Shown here piece after piece: positions 11,892 through 21,348 of a stretch of 64,000 bases of DNA. Source of the stretch: Chenopodium formosanum (Eukaryota > Streptophyta > Magnoliopsida > Caryophyllales > Amaranthaceae); contig CM044880.1 in NCBI GenBank assembly GCA_024500155.1, positions 6,014,001-6,078,000 of the forward strand, in the 5' to 3' direction. Both the position numbers and the translations under genes were made by a program. The notes under the pieces were generated by a model. The model saw nothing but the letters and a program-made list of their open reading frames with translations. It did not search any database and was not told where the DNA came from. How positions within the stretch are numbered: the stretch's first letter is position 1; each line of letters starts with the position of its first letter.

Positions 11892-11892
<1 letters not shown>

Positions 11893-11969
<77 letters not shown>

Positions 11970-12063
11970 GCGGATCTTCAACTCTTTTCTATTGGGGGCC
12001 AATTTTTTAACATAAATATATGTCTAAAACGAAGGTACAATAATATAATCATATTAGGATTAT
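11893..12063. other. (TA)n tract and hAT-like terminus
   Basis: A 71-base TA run (11895-11965) is followed by AGTGGCGGATCTTCAACTCT, which resembles the hAT-type ends seen elsewhere in the window. No partner end was found. The last ten bases (TTAGGATTAT, 12054-12063) are the left target duplication of the next element. Confidence 0.6.
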
Positions 12064-12560
12064 GAGATAAGATATGTTGTGGGTACCCAACTTTCTTGGG
12101 TTTTAGGAAGTGGGTACTCAACTTTGTTTTTTAATCAAGTGAGTACTCTAGCTTAACGCCGTTAATAATCAACTTTATTTTCCATCAAAAATTGTGTATT
12201 AGATATTCATCCCTTGACAGTTGACACCAGAAAACTTCTGGGTTCTTAACCTATCAAGCAAATACACTGAAAGCAAAATTCACTGCCCACTCCAATCTTT
12301 TGGTTCAAACTTATGTGTAATAATTGGTAATGTTAAAACGTTAAATATTAATGCTCCTATAAGACACAATTAATTTTTTTTCAAAGGCAAAATCATATAA
12401 GTGCTTTTCAGAGCATCTTTCATCACTGGAGTTTCCCGCCAGTGGGTTTCCCGCTGCCAGTCCCAAGCCTGGATAAAGGAGGAGGGTTACGGTAGGCCAG
12501 TGACAGCCAGTATAAAACTTCGTCACATCCCATGACATGAGCCAAACAGATATTTTCGTG

Positions 12561-12836
12561 GGGGCGTTCCCTACTCAGCGACGCGCTGCACTTCCTAGAC
12601 CCGGGTGTAGTGATAAGTATGCAAGGGTTGCTAGGTCGTCGCCCAGAAGCGACGCGCCACATTGCCTGAGTGTGGTGTCAAATGAGCAAGGGCGTGCCAT
12701 TGGGGCGTTCCCTACTGAGCGACGCGCTGCACTTCCCAGACCCGGGTGCAGTGATAAGTATGTAAGGGTTGCTAGGTCGTCGCCCAGAAGCGACGCGCCA
12801 TATTGCCCAATTGTGGTGTCAAATAATCAAGGACTT
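12561..12836 (+). repeat. 141-bp tandem repeat in the LINE 5' region
   Basis: Two GC-rich units start GGGGCGTTCCCTACT at 12561 and 12702. The period is 141, which equals 47 codons, so the reading frame is kept and the protein has two near-identical 47-residue units containing RRAALPRPGCSDKY. It could be a promoter-like 5' region that happens to be open. Confidence 0.9.
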
Positions 12837-14625
12837 GGAGTTGGGATCAGGAGGGAGCGTGGGAGAAAAGAATTTAGTTTGCGGATTGGTTCTTGGAATG
12901 TGGGGTCTCTTACGGGAAAATCAGCAGAATTGGTAGAAGTAATGAAAAGACGACGCGTGAACATCATGTGCCTCCAAGAGACAAGATGGACAGGAGAAGG
13001 AGCTCGAGGCTTGGTTTTGGGGTATAAGGTATGGTATGTTGGGCAAGAAACGAGCCACAGAACAAGGAATGGTGGAGCTAGGAACGGAGTTGGTGTGGTT
13101 CTCGATGAGAGGTTGGCAACAGAGGTGATCGAGGTCTATCGGAAGAACGATAGGTTGATAAGGCTGAAGTTGCTATGTGGCAAGGAGATTGTGAATGTTA
13201 TCAGTGCTTATGCTCCCCAAGTGGGTTTAGATGCAGAAGAGAAACGACAATTTTGGGAGGACCTAGACGAGGTGGTGCAGGGTGTCCACCACTCAGAGAA
13301 GTTATATATTGGAGGGGATCTAAATGGGCACGTTGGGGCGAGCCGAGATGGCTATGAGAGTGTCCATGGAGGCTTTGGGTATGGGCAGAGGGACGCCGGT
13401 GGTGAAGCTATTATGGATTTTGCCCAATCATATGATTTAATTTTGGCTAATACTTGGTTTAAGAAGAGGGATTCACACTTGATAACTTTTCGGAATGGAG
13501 CAAATGCAACTCAAATAGACTTCCTGCTCACAAGGAGCATAGATAGACAAAGTTGCATAAACTGTAAGGTTATCCCAGGGGAGAGTGTGGTCACCCAACA
13601 CCGGCTATTGGTAATGACTATTCGTCTGAAAGAGAAGGCGAAGAAAAAAGTTAGACAAGAAGAACCAAGGATAAGATGGTGGACCCTAAGGGATGCAAAA
13701 GCTAAGGTTTTTACAGAAAAGGTAATTGAAGAAGCGGATTGGGATGGAGAGGTGGATCCGGACATGACCTGGTTACGAATGAAGAACTGTTTCCTAAGAG
13801 TGGCCAAAGAGGTCTTAGGGGAAGTAAGGGGAAGAACTTCGGTACAGAGAGATACTTCGTGGTGGAATGAAGAGGTGAAAGCAGTAATTAAGCAAAAAAG
13901 GGAATGCTATCAAGCCTTAGGAAAATGTAGGAGTGATGAAACCTTTGCAGCGTATAAGGAGGCTAAGAGTAAGGCAAAGGCAGCTGTTCGCCAAGCAAAA
14001 GAAAAGGCATATCAGGAGGTTTATGAAAAGCTTGATTCCAAGGAGGGAGAAAGGATCATTTATAAGATGGCAAAGAGAAGACAAGAGGCAAGGAAGGATA
14101 TTGGCATGGTGAAGTGTGTCAAAGATAAGTACCAAATGGTCCTAGTGCAAGAGGAGGACATCAAGGACAGGTGGAAGGGGTACTTCGATGAATTATTTAA
14201 TGGAAGTAATGGAGTTGTGATAGGAGATACCTCTATGAGTGATGAAGAAATCAACATGGAGTATGTGCGAAGGATTAGGAGAGTAGAGGTGGAGATTGCA
14301 CTGAGGAAGATGAAACCTAAGAAGGCGGTTGGCCCTGATGGGGTACCGATAGAGGTGTGGAGGTGTTTGGGTAAGATTGGTATTGATTGGTTAACAAACC
14401 TTTTCAACAAGATATGGACGGCTACAAGGATCCCACAAGATTGGAGGAAGAGCACCTTGGTCCCGGTTTATAAAAACAAAGGAGACGCTCAAGATTGTTC
14501 TAACTATCGAGGAATTAAGCTTATGAGCCATACTATGAAGTTGTGGGAAAGGGTGATTGAACAAAGGTTGAGGGCATGCACAAGCATTTCAGATAACCAA
14601 TTTGGTTTTATGCCTGGGAGATCTA

Positions 14626-14717
14626 CTATGGAGGCAATCCATTTGATAAGACAAATGATGGAGTTTTATAGCTATGGAGGCAATCCATTTGATAAGACAA
14701 ATGATGGAGTTTTATAG
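14626..14717 (+). repeat. 46-bp tandem duplication breaking the LINE RT frame
   Basis: Two identical 46-base units start CTATGGAGGCAATCC at 14626 and 14672. Because 46 is not a multiple of 3, the frame changes and a TAG ends it at 14715-14717. This is a loss-of-function lesion in the RT finger/palm region. Confidence 0.93.
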
Positions 14718-15929
14718 GGTAAAGAAGAAAGATCTTCATATGGTCTTTATTGATTTAGAGAAGGCATATGACAAGGTGCCAAGAGAGATACTTTGGTGGG
14801 CAATGTTGAAGAAAGGTATCCCACGAAGGTATGTAGACCTAGTTAAGGATATGTATCGGGATGTGTCAACAAATGTGAGGACATGCGGAGGGTTGACAAA
14901 AGATTTCCCTATTACAATCGGATTGCATCAAGGGTCTGCATTAAGCCCTTTTCTTTTTGCAACGGTTCTAGACGAATTAACTAGACCAATTCAAGATGAG
15001 GTTCCATGGTGTATGCTGTTCGCAGATGATATCGTTTTGGTCAAAGGTTGGAATCTAGAGGGTTTAAGCTAAGTCGGAGTAAGACTGAATATTTGGTATG
15101 TCGTTTTGGCACTCAGAGGGGGACAAGCAATGAAGTGGTGAGTTTGGATGGAAAGGATTTGACCATGAGTGAATGTTTTAAGTACCTAGGGTCGATCATC
15201 CAGAAGAATGGTGACATTGATCAAGACGTGACCCACAGGATTAAGTCAGGGTGGCTTAAATGGAGAGCGGCCACGGGAGTGCTATGCGACCGCAGCATTC
15301 CCTTAAAGTTGAAGGGAAAATTCTACAGGACTGCCATAAGACCAGTGTTGCTCTATGGTACAGAATGTTGGGCTTCTAAGAAAGAGCATATTAAAAAGAT
15401 GGAGGTTACGGAAATGCGCATGTTAAGGTGGATGTGTGGAAACACTTTAAGAGATAGAATCAGAAATGAGGTTATTCGCAAGAAAGTAGGTGTGGCGGGC
15501 ATTGTAGATAAATTAAGGGAAAATCGTCTGCGTTGGTTTGGACATGTAAGACGGAGACCCGAGGGTGCACCGGTGCGAAGAGTGGAAGAGTGGGACCATG
15601 GAGGGATTAAACGAGGAAGAGGGAGACCAAAGATGACTTGGTTGGAAGGAGTGAGGAAGGATATGAAGTGCATGGATTTACGTGAGGATGAAGTTTTTGG
15701 ATCGTAAGGGATGGAGGAGAAAGATTTATGTTGATGACTACACGGAATAATCAAATTTGGTTCATGTTAGCCGACCCCACTTTTGGGATTAAGGCTTTGA
15801 TTGATTGATTTCATCACTGGAGTTTCAAACTAAAAGGCTAGTAATTCTAATCTTCTAGATAAATTTTACCTTTTCCAACATTTTAAATTTTTAGTAGAAT
15901 TTAGGCATTTAGCTTTCATAATTGAGTTA

Positions 15930-16092
15930 ATGAGCGTCCCTGGGGCGTTAGATAAGAGAATTAAAAGTGAAAATATTAGAGTAAAACTAATATTAATTAC
16001 ACCGAACGACGCGTGATTTTGTCATGCATTCCTAACTTAATACTCTTTCAACCAATAAAATTATTCCTTAACTAACGCCCCGGGGCGCTCGT
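15930..16092 (+). mobile_element. TIR MITE family B, copy 1 (163 bp)
   Basis: Ends ATGAGCGTCCCTGGGGCGTT and, as inverse, ACGAGCGCCCCGGGGCGTTA, flanked by TA within TTA (15927-15929, 16092-16094). The interior carries a CGAACGACGCG(T)GATTTTGTCATG block. A second copy in the opposite orientation is at 24908-25069. A TTA/TA target fits PIF/Harbinger or Tc1/mariner. Confidence 0.78.
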
Positions 16093-16141
16093 TAGCAAGA
16101 TCCTATATATATATACATTTTAACCTCTTAAGTTAAGCTTT

Positions 16142-16395
16142 CTTTTAATTTTTTGGGTAGAAGCAACAAGCAACTCATTAATAACTTCAGAAATTACAAG
16201 CAACAAGCAATTCTATTTACTTAATAATTAATTTTTTGGGTAGAAGCAACAAGCAACTCATTAATAACTTCAGAAATTACAAGCAACAAGCAATTCTATT
16301 TACTTAATAATTAATTTTTTGGGTAGAAGCAACAAGCAACTCATTAATAACTTCAGAAATTACAAGCAACGAGCAATTCTATTTACTTAATAATG
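16142..16395. repeat. Three tandem 83-bp units
   Basis: TTTTTTGGGTAGAAGCAACA recurs at a spacing of 83 bases (GGG at 16155, 16238 and 16321). Units are nearly identical, the last with ACGAGCAATT for ACAAGCAATT. They lie inside the right arm of the Mutator-like element; no coding potential. Confidence 0.92.
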
Positions 16396-16775
16396 AATTA
16401 ATACGGAGTAAGAAGAAAGAAAGAGGGATTGAAATCGTGAGACAGGGGAACTAATTTACGAAATATATGTGAAGTATTTCACTTGTGAAGAACACAAAAT
16501 GAAGAAATAGAAATTGAGAAATATAGGGATTTTATTCATTATTTTTATTTTTTTCCGGGTTTTAGATTTTATTTATTTATTTATTTATTTATTTATTTTT
16601 TTATTTTTTTGTGAGAAAGAGGGCTAAGCCCAGATTAATTATAGTTAACAGAATTGATAAGTTAACAGAAATTAGATTCAGAGTACCCAATTGATTAAAA
16701 AATAAAGTTGAGTACCCAATTCCTAAAAAATCAGAAAGTTGAGTACCTATTTGCTATGTTAACTCTTAGGATTAT

Positions 16776-17101
16776 AGTATGTAAAAAACCAATAAGAAAC
16801 TAACTTTAAACAATTAAACCCATAAAATATTAATTGAATGAATATGCCTTACTTTCATATCTTTATCAGTGACTTAATTTCGTTATTATCAATGTATCAC
16901 AATTCACAAATCAAAAGTGTTCGTTGTAAAAGTTAAATAACAAGTTGACAATCGATAGATAATATTAAAAAAAAAATGATATATTGAAGGAAAAAACTCT
17001 ATAATCTTAAGTCAGTAATCTTTATCTCAATATCATCTTATCATCTATAATTATCAATTTGTTTTTGAGTGTTAAAATTAGTCAGAGTACTAATTTGACT
17101 A

Positions 17102-17144
<43 letters not shown>

Positions 17145-17312
17145 AATTCATGAAATAAAAACTCTTTAAATGAAAAAATGGATTGAAACAATAATATACT
17201 CAGGAAACCCGTATAGTACCTGATGAAGTGATGATCGTAGACGAAAATCATGGAAATATGGAATACGTTGGAAATTGGAAAAAGTATCATTGAAATAGTT
17301 AGAGGGATGAGT
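16776..17312. other. Spacer with poly(A) tract
   Basis: AT-rich DNA with an A-run of about 40 bases at 17102-17142. Nothing indicates a LINE body next to the tract, so it is taken as a simple repeat. No gene is seen. Confidence 0.6.
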
Positions 17313-17911
17313 TAGGAATTGCAATGGATCAGATCGGATGCGGCTAAGTCCGAATTCGATTCGTTTAGTAAACGGACCCTGGACTTGGGTCCGAATCCAA
17401 ATTCAAGAAGTCCGAATCCGAATCCGATCCGACTCATATTTTTTTAGATCCGAATCCGGTCTGTTTACTCGAATCTTCGAATGATCCGAATGCTTTTTTT
17501 TTTATAATTTTTTTTTTTTTTTTTTTTTAATGTATGATATACCTATAATTGCTTGTATTTACTCTGTATAACATATTGATGCATAAAAAATTAGAAAAAA
17601 CATAGGCTAAAAAGTCTAAACATAACATATTTAAATTAGTATTTAATTAAGTTACATAACAAAAATTTGCTAGAAACAACCATGCAATTGTCTTGAGTCA
17701 TAATCAAAGCATATCCTCATACTCGGACTCGGATCGGATCGGATTCGGTCGGACTTTGCGCAGGGTCCAAGTCCGATCTGTCTCCTATTTGGATTCAGAT
17801 CTATTTTATCGGATTCGGATTCGGACTATTTTTAAACGGATTCAAATCGATTTTTTTTTTCTTCGAATCAGGTCGGATTCAAATCGAATTCGGATTAAAT
17901 TGCCATCCCTA
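17313..17911. mobile_element. hAT-like non-autonomous element, 599 bp
   Basis: Ends TAGGAATTGCAATGGAT and, as inverse, TAGGGATGGCAATTTAATC; direct repeat GATGAGT at 17306-17312 and 17912-17918. Clusters of GGATTCGGA / TCCGAATCC make the interior self-complementary. Related termini (TAGGGACGTCAATGG) occur at 28666-29040. Open frames in it are by-products of the repeats. Confidence 0.7.
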
Positions 17912-18439
17912 GATGAGTCATGAGTATAGTCAGATTTTTCTATTGTAGTTTCTAGTACTCCTAGTTGTAAACTTGTAAATAAAAAGGCTATCGGTTACTC
18001 CTAGTTGTATTTTATTGGGCCTTTCACATTTTTACCCATTATTATCTTATTGGTCTACAATTATAATATATCAGCCCTTTACATATTAATTTTTTTTTAT
18101 AAATCTATTAGGGGTCAAGCCCCGTTAAGTCTCTTATATAGTCCACCCATATATATATATATATATATACTCCCGCCGTATTCAAATACTTGCTTCGTTT
18201 CTTCTAGGTACATATGTCGATACTAATTTTTGATTAAAAATATCTTTAATTATGAATAAGTATAAATTCTACCAATGAAAACTAATAATCTATTCATTGA
18301 GACGATTCCAATTTCCAACAAGTCTCCACAAAACCTTTTTCTTTCATATGTATAAATCACAAACATTAGTCAAATTAGGACAAATGAATAGTGCATAAGT
18401 ATAAATGGATCAAGTATATATATATAATTTTCTTATGTA
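17912..18439. other. Spacer
   Basis: AT-rich DNA with a short (TA)n run near 18150-18170. From about 18173 a CTCCCGCCGTATTCAAATAC start hints at a Stowaway-like end, but no matching right end was identified. No gene is seen. Confidence 0.5.
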
Positions 18440-18741
18440 CTCTTTCCGTTTTTAAATACTTGCTTCATTTATTCATGCGGGGAGTTTTAGGAGAAATTGA
18501 AAAAACGGATAAAATATGGAGGTAGTGGAGTAGAGAAAAAGATAAAAAAAATAGTAAAAAGCAAAAGTAGTTGAGAGAATTGGAGAGAGAATATGAAATT
18601 AATAAAATATGATTTATGTTGGGTCCATTAGGTAAGAGAAATGAATTAAATATTGTAAAAGATTTCCAAATAAGGAAATAAAACAAGTATTTAAAAACGG
18701 CAGAAAAAAAAAGTGGATGAAGTATTTAAAAACGGAGGGAG
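18440..18741. mobile_element. Stowaway-like MITE, 302 bp
   Basis: Starts CTCTTTCCGTTTTTAAATAC, ends GTATTTAAAAACGGAGGGAG, with TA at 18438-18439 and 18742-18743. It is the sister of 8558-8870 and lies at the left of a block repeated near 41.6 kb. Confidence 0.85.
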
Positions 18742-18796
18742 TACATATATATTATAAAAAATGTAAACTACATTTGGCTTATTGGAAAGAAGAGTA

Positions 18797-19668
18797 CTCG
18801 CTCAGTTTCGTAATAATCGCAAAATTAGGGAGGACACAAAGGTTATTATTAGTGGAGATGTGTTTAATTGTTAGTAGGAGAGAGAAATAATAAAAAGTGA
18901 TGTAAGCAGTGGCAGATTCAGGATTTCCGACATGGTGAGTCACCATAAATTATTGATCACTTGTGAAAGTACAAATAATTTTTCCAAATCTTGTTCATAA
19001 TTAATTTCAATCCAAAAATTATATATAAAAAAAAAATTTATATTTCACCAAATTGATTTTAATCTAAAATAGGACATAAAAATCCATACCACAACCAAAT
19101 ACTCCGTAGTACTTAAAAATTCAATCTTACAAGTTGAAAGTATTACAAATAACATGTTACAAACAAATAGTCCTATAAAACTATTACATTAACTTTATGA
19201 TTTTTTACTTAATTGATAAGATTTGTGGGAAAATATTAAAATTGGTTGCACAAATATAGGATATAAATAGAAGCTAAAATGAAAAAAAAGCAGTGCTAAA
19301 ATGTGAAATGCAATAGCAGCATCAAAGAGACCTGTTACCTAAATAGATAGTCTCTTTGATATTTTTTAAAAGAAAACCCTGACGCAGCGCAAAGCTCTGT
19401 AACGATAGCAGCATCAAGGAGACTGCCTCTCTACAATAAGCGGTCTCTTTGATATTTTGTTTTTAAAGAAATCAATTTTTTTTCTTGTTATTGCTGAGTC
19501 ACGTGATTCAGTGTGCACCAACATAGATCCGCCAATGGATGTAAGTGGGGATGGTTGGAGAGAGAAATAATAAAACATTGATCGGTTCTTACCAAATAAG
19601 AAAATATGTAATTATTATTAATTGGATGAAAAAAAAAGGCGTGACGATTATTATGAAACAAAGAGACT
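18797..19668. mobile_element. Stowaway-like MITE interrupted by a hAT element
   Basis: Starts CTCGCTCAGTTTCGTAATAA and ends GATTATTATGAAACAAAGAG, with TA at both sides. It would be about 235 bp without the insertion at 18907-19537. The uninterrupted paralogue is at 41637-41917; its flanks also match, so this is a larger duplicated block. Confidence 0.78.
18907..19537. mobile_element. hAT-like non-autonomous element, 631 bp, nested
   Basis: Exact 8-bp direct repeat GATGTAAG at 18899-18906 and 19538-19545. Termini are CAGTGGCAGATTCAGG and, as inverse, CATTGGCGGATCTATG. The paralogous locus at 41.7 kb has one GATGTAAG and no insert, so boundaries are certain. The interior repeats a TC(T)CTTTGATATTTT motif in two places. 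No transposase. Confidence 0.9.
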
Positions 19669-19894
19669 ATATTCCAACTATAATGTTGGAGGTTCTTTCA
19701 AAAAATAAAAAAAAAACTATAATGTTGGAGGTGCAATCCTACAGTAGGTGCAACTTAAAGGACTAGATTTCTTTACCTTTTTCAAATTGTCTAACCCAAT
19801 ACGTAAGAGCTTCCTGCTTGATACACTTCTAATCTTCTCCTACATTAAAATCTACATCAAAATGTACTCGTTCAATCTTTTATTTTATTATTAA

Positions 19895-20160
19895 CTAGGT
19901 TAAAATTCCGTGCAATGCACGGTTGATAGATTTTTTTAATAATAATATTACAAAATATAAAGTATATAAAAAAAATTCTCAAATATTTCATTTGAGTATA
20001 AATGGAATATGGTTGTCAAACTGGAAATAAAATACATAAGGTATAAGTAGTTTACTAAAAGATTTTGCACAAAAAGAAAAAAAAAAAAAAGCGAAAAAGG
20101 CGGGAAAATTTTTCACAACATAATGACAAGTGTCATGGAATGATTCGCTTTTAGTATAGG
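19895..20160 (-). mobile_element. Short Helitron-like element, 266 bp
   Basis: On the minus strand it starts CCTATACTAAAAGCG (the usual start is TCTATACTA) and ends with a CCGTGCATTGCACGG hairpin, a short spacer and CTAG followed by T. The 3' hairpin, a CTRR end and an A|T insertion site without duplication are the Helitron hallmarks. No RepHel coding sequence. Confidence 0.72.
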
Positions 20161-20553
20161 TTAATAGATCGAAATATTATACTTCCTTTATTTATCTTAG
20201 TACTGTATATGTATCATAAGATTTTGAATGTCCACATTCTAGCTGTGTCAAAATTTTAATCATGACTTTTGACCAAGTGTGAAAAGATCCCATAGCTTAT
20301 ATGGATTTTTTTGGTAAGGTATACTAAGTACGAAGTATGTTAACTTTCCAAGTCGTCGCTGATCATCTAGAAGTCGTCTTTCACATCGAGCTGAGTCAGC
20401 AAGTCAATAAGCATCTACTTAAAGTAAGTGTGAAACCATCACGTAGAAATTTTGTAATGATTGTTTGTTTGCTTGTTGCACAATTTTCATGCACATGTAT
20501 AATATAAAAATTTAATAAATGATATCCTATTTTAAAGTACCAGTTATATAAAT

Positions 20554-20844
20554 TGATAGAGTATAAAACATATTCTTGAACCTCAACCATCAAGTTAAAC
20601 TTTTGATTGAGATAATCCTCTAACATGGTATCAAGAGCCAGCGTGACACGAAGGTCACGGGTTCGAATCTCATCCACCCCTCCTTTAAAGTAGAATTAAT
20701 TCGCGCCAGGTATGGGTGGGCCTGTGTTGCACCCACATTTCAAACCCAAAGGGCCTTTCATGTGAGGGGGATTGATAGAGTATTAAACATATTCCTAAGC
20801 TTCAACCATCAGCTTAAACTTTTGGTTGAGATGTTCCCTTAACA
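20554..20844 (+). mobile_element. TRIM (miniature LTR retrotransposon), 291 bp
   Basis: Two 72-bp direct repeats begin TGATAGAGTAT and end TAACA (20554-20625 and 20773-20844). Directly after the first is TGGTATCAAGAGCC, a primer site for initiator Met tRNA; directly before the second is the purine tract TGTGAGGGGGAT. Flanks TAAAT and CAAAT form an imperfect 5-bp duplication. The 147-bp interior has no coding frame, so it depends on enzymes from elsewhere. A GGGTTCGAATCTC motif in it resembles a tRNA B box. Confidence 0.88.
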
Positions 20845-21348
20845 CAAATATTGAAAAATAAAATAAATGATATGGAGTACTCCTATTTTAAAATTTCACA
20901 GTCATACTTTCTTCAAAAAAAAAAAAAAAATTACACTTTCATATACGAATTAAACAAGATTGATCGAACTCATGCACAAAAATTTATTTTAATTTAAACA
21001 GTAACGATTCAATATATCTTCAATCCCAATACGCTAACTGTTGAAAAAATATACTGTAATAATTCAAGTGTTAAATTTTAAATATCAAAAATGGAAATAT
21101 TTTTGTTTAAAGTACTTGGCTGTAAAATTCAAGACTAGTAAACGGTCCTCCACAACTTGCACATACCTACTACACTCGTATTCTTTTAAAGATGTTCCCA
21201 TTGATTTTATGTTATTTAGTGATGAATCATTTATATAAAATTCTTACGATATTGTAGTAGTATAAATTACAATAAGTCTGTTGATGAATATACAATACAT
21301 AATTGGCCTTGATTAAATTTATTTTGATCCCAAGAGTTATACACAACT
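20845..21348. other. LRK2 upstream region
   Basis: AT-rich, with no other gene seen. A TATAAATT at 21261-21268, 81-88 bases before the LRK2 ATG, is a plausible TATA box. The open frame at 21041-21238 has no recognisable features. Confidence 0.5.
21261..21268 (+). promoter_or_regulatory. Candidate LRK2 TATA box
   Basis: TATAAATT, 88 bases before the start codon. The spacing resembles that of the LRK3 TATA box (124 bases). Inferred from sequence and spacing only. Confidence 0.45.

Larger units (their letters stand above)
9269..11892. mobile_element. TIR element of ~2.6 kb between (TA)n tracts
   Basis: The left end (about 9271-9328) and right end (about 11829-11885) are imperfect inverted repeats sharing TATATAAGAAC and TTATATAAGAAC..AATCTCAACC. 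Outside lie (AG)n/(TA)n on the left and (TA)n on the right (11895-11965), which hide any target duplication. The interior has no protein-coding frame I can name. It holds minisatellite-like arrays, a tRNA-like sequence and a repeated (A)AATCGCTGAAATTCGAAC motif near 11470-11600. Probably non-autonomous; superfamily unassigned. Confidence 0.6.
12537..15707 (+). pseudogene. RTE LINE endonuclease-reverse transcriptase, broken frame
   Basis: Endonuclease (about 12870-13640): IGSWNVGSL, LQETRW, GGDLNGH, QIDFLLT and a terminal QHR where SDH is usual. Reverse transcriptase (from about 14270): VGPDGVPIEVW, YRGIKL, QFGFMPGRST, DLEKAYDKV, HQGSALSP and the catalytic FADD at about 15018-15029. A C-terminal region with GRGRPKMTW follows. 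Lesions: a 46-bp tandem duplication at 14626-14717 shifts the frame; a deletion just after FADDIVLV (about 15040) shifts it again; the C-terminus is cut after DEVFGS. Plant copies of this family are often misnamed craniofacial development protein 2-like. The true start is unclear; the frame runs back through the 141-bp repeats. Confidence 0.9.
12436..15808 (+). mobile_element. RTE-clade LINE (non-LTR retrotransposon), 3.37 kb
   Basis: It is bounded by an 18-bp target duplication TTTCATCACTGGAGTTTC at 12418-12435 and 15809-15826. It encodes an apurinic-like endonuclease and a reverse transcriptase. The 3' end is a short TTGA repeat (15797-15808) rather than poly(A), as is usual for RTE elements. 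The exact duplication suggests a young insertion. It sits inside the Mutator-like element and is in the same orientation as the LRK genes. Confidence 0.92.
12064..16765. mobile_element. Mutator-like TIR element, 4.7 kb including nested insertions
   Basis: A perfect 10-bp direct repeat TTAGGATTAT flanks it (12054-12063 and 16766-16775). The ends are inverted repeats of about 110 bp, starting GAGATAAGATATG on the left and, as inverse, GAGTTAACATAG on the right. Both contain GGTAC(C/T)CAACTTTCT and an inner GGGTACTCAACTTT block. A 9-10 bp duplication with long TIRs starting with G fits Mutator-like elements. After subtracting the nested LINE and MITE, about 1.15 kb remains with no transposase, so it is non-autonomous. 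Confidence 0.75.

Noticed and set aside
17101..17142. Poly(A) tract as the tail of a retroposed element
   Set aside because: No LINE or SINE body and no target duplication were found beside it.
20396..20677. Minus-strand 93-codon frame beginning MDEIRTRDLRV
   Set aside because: It overlaps the TRIM primer site and LTR; the frame is incidental.
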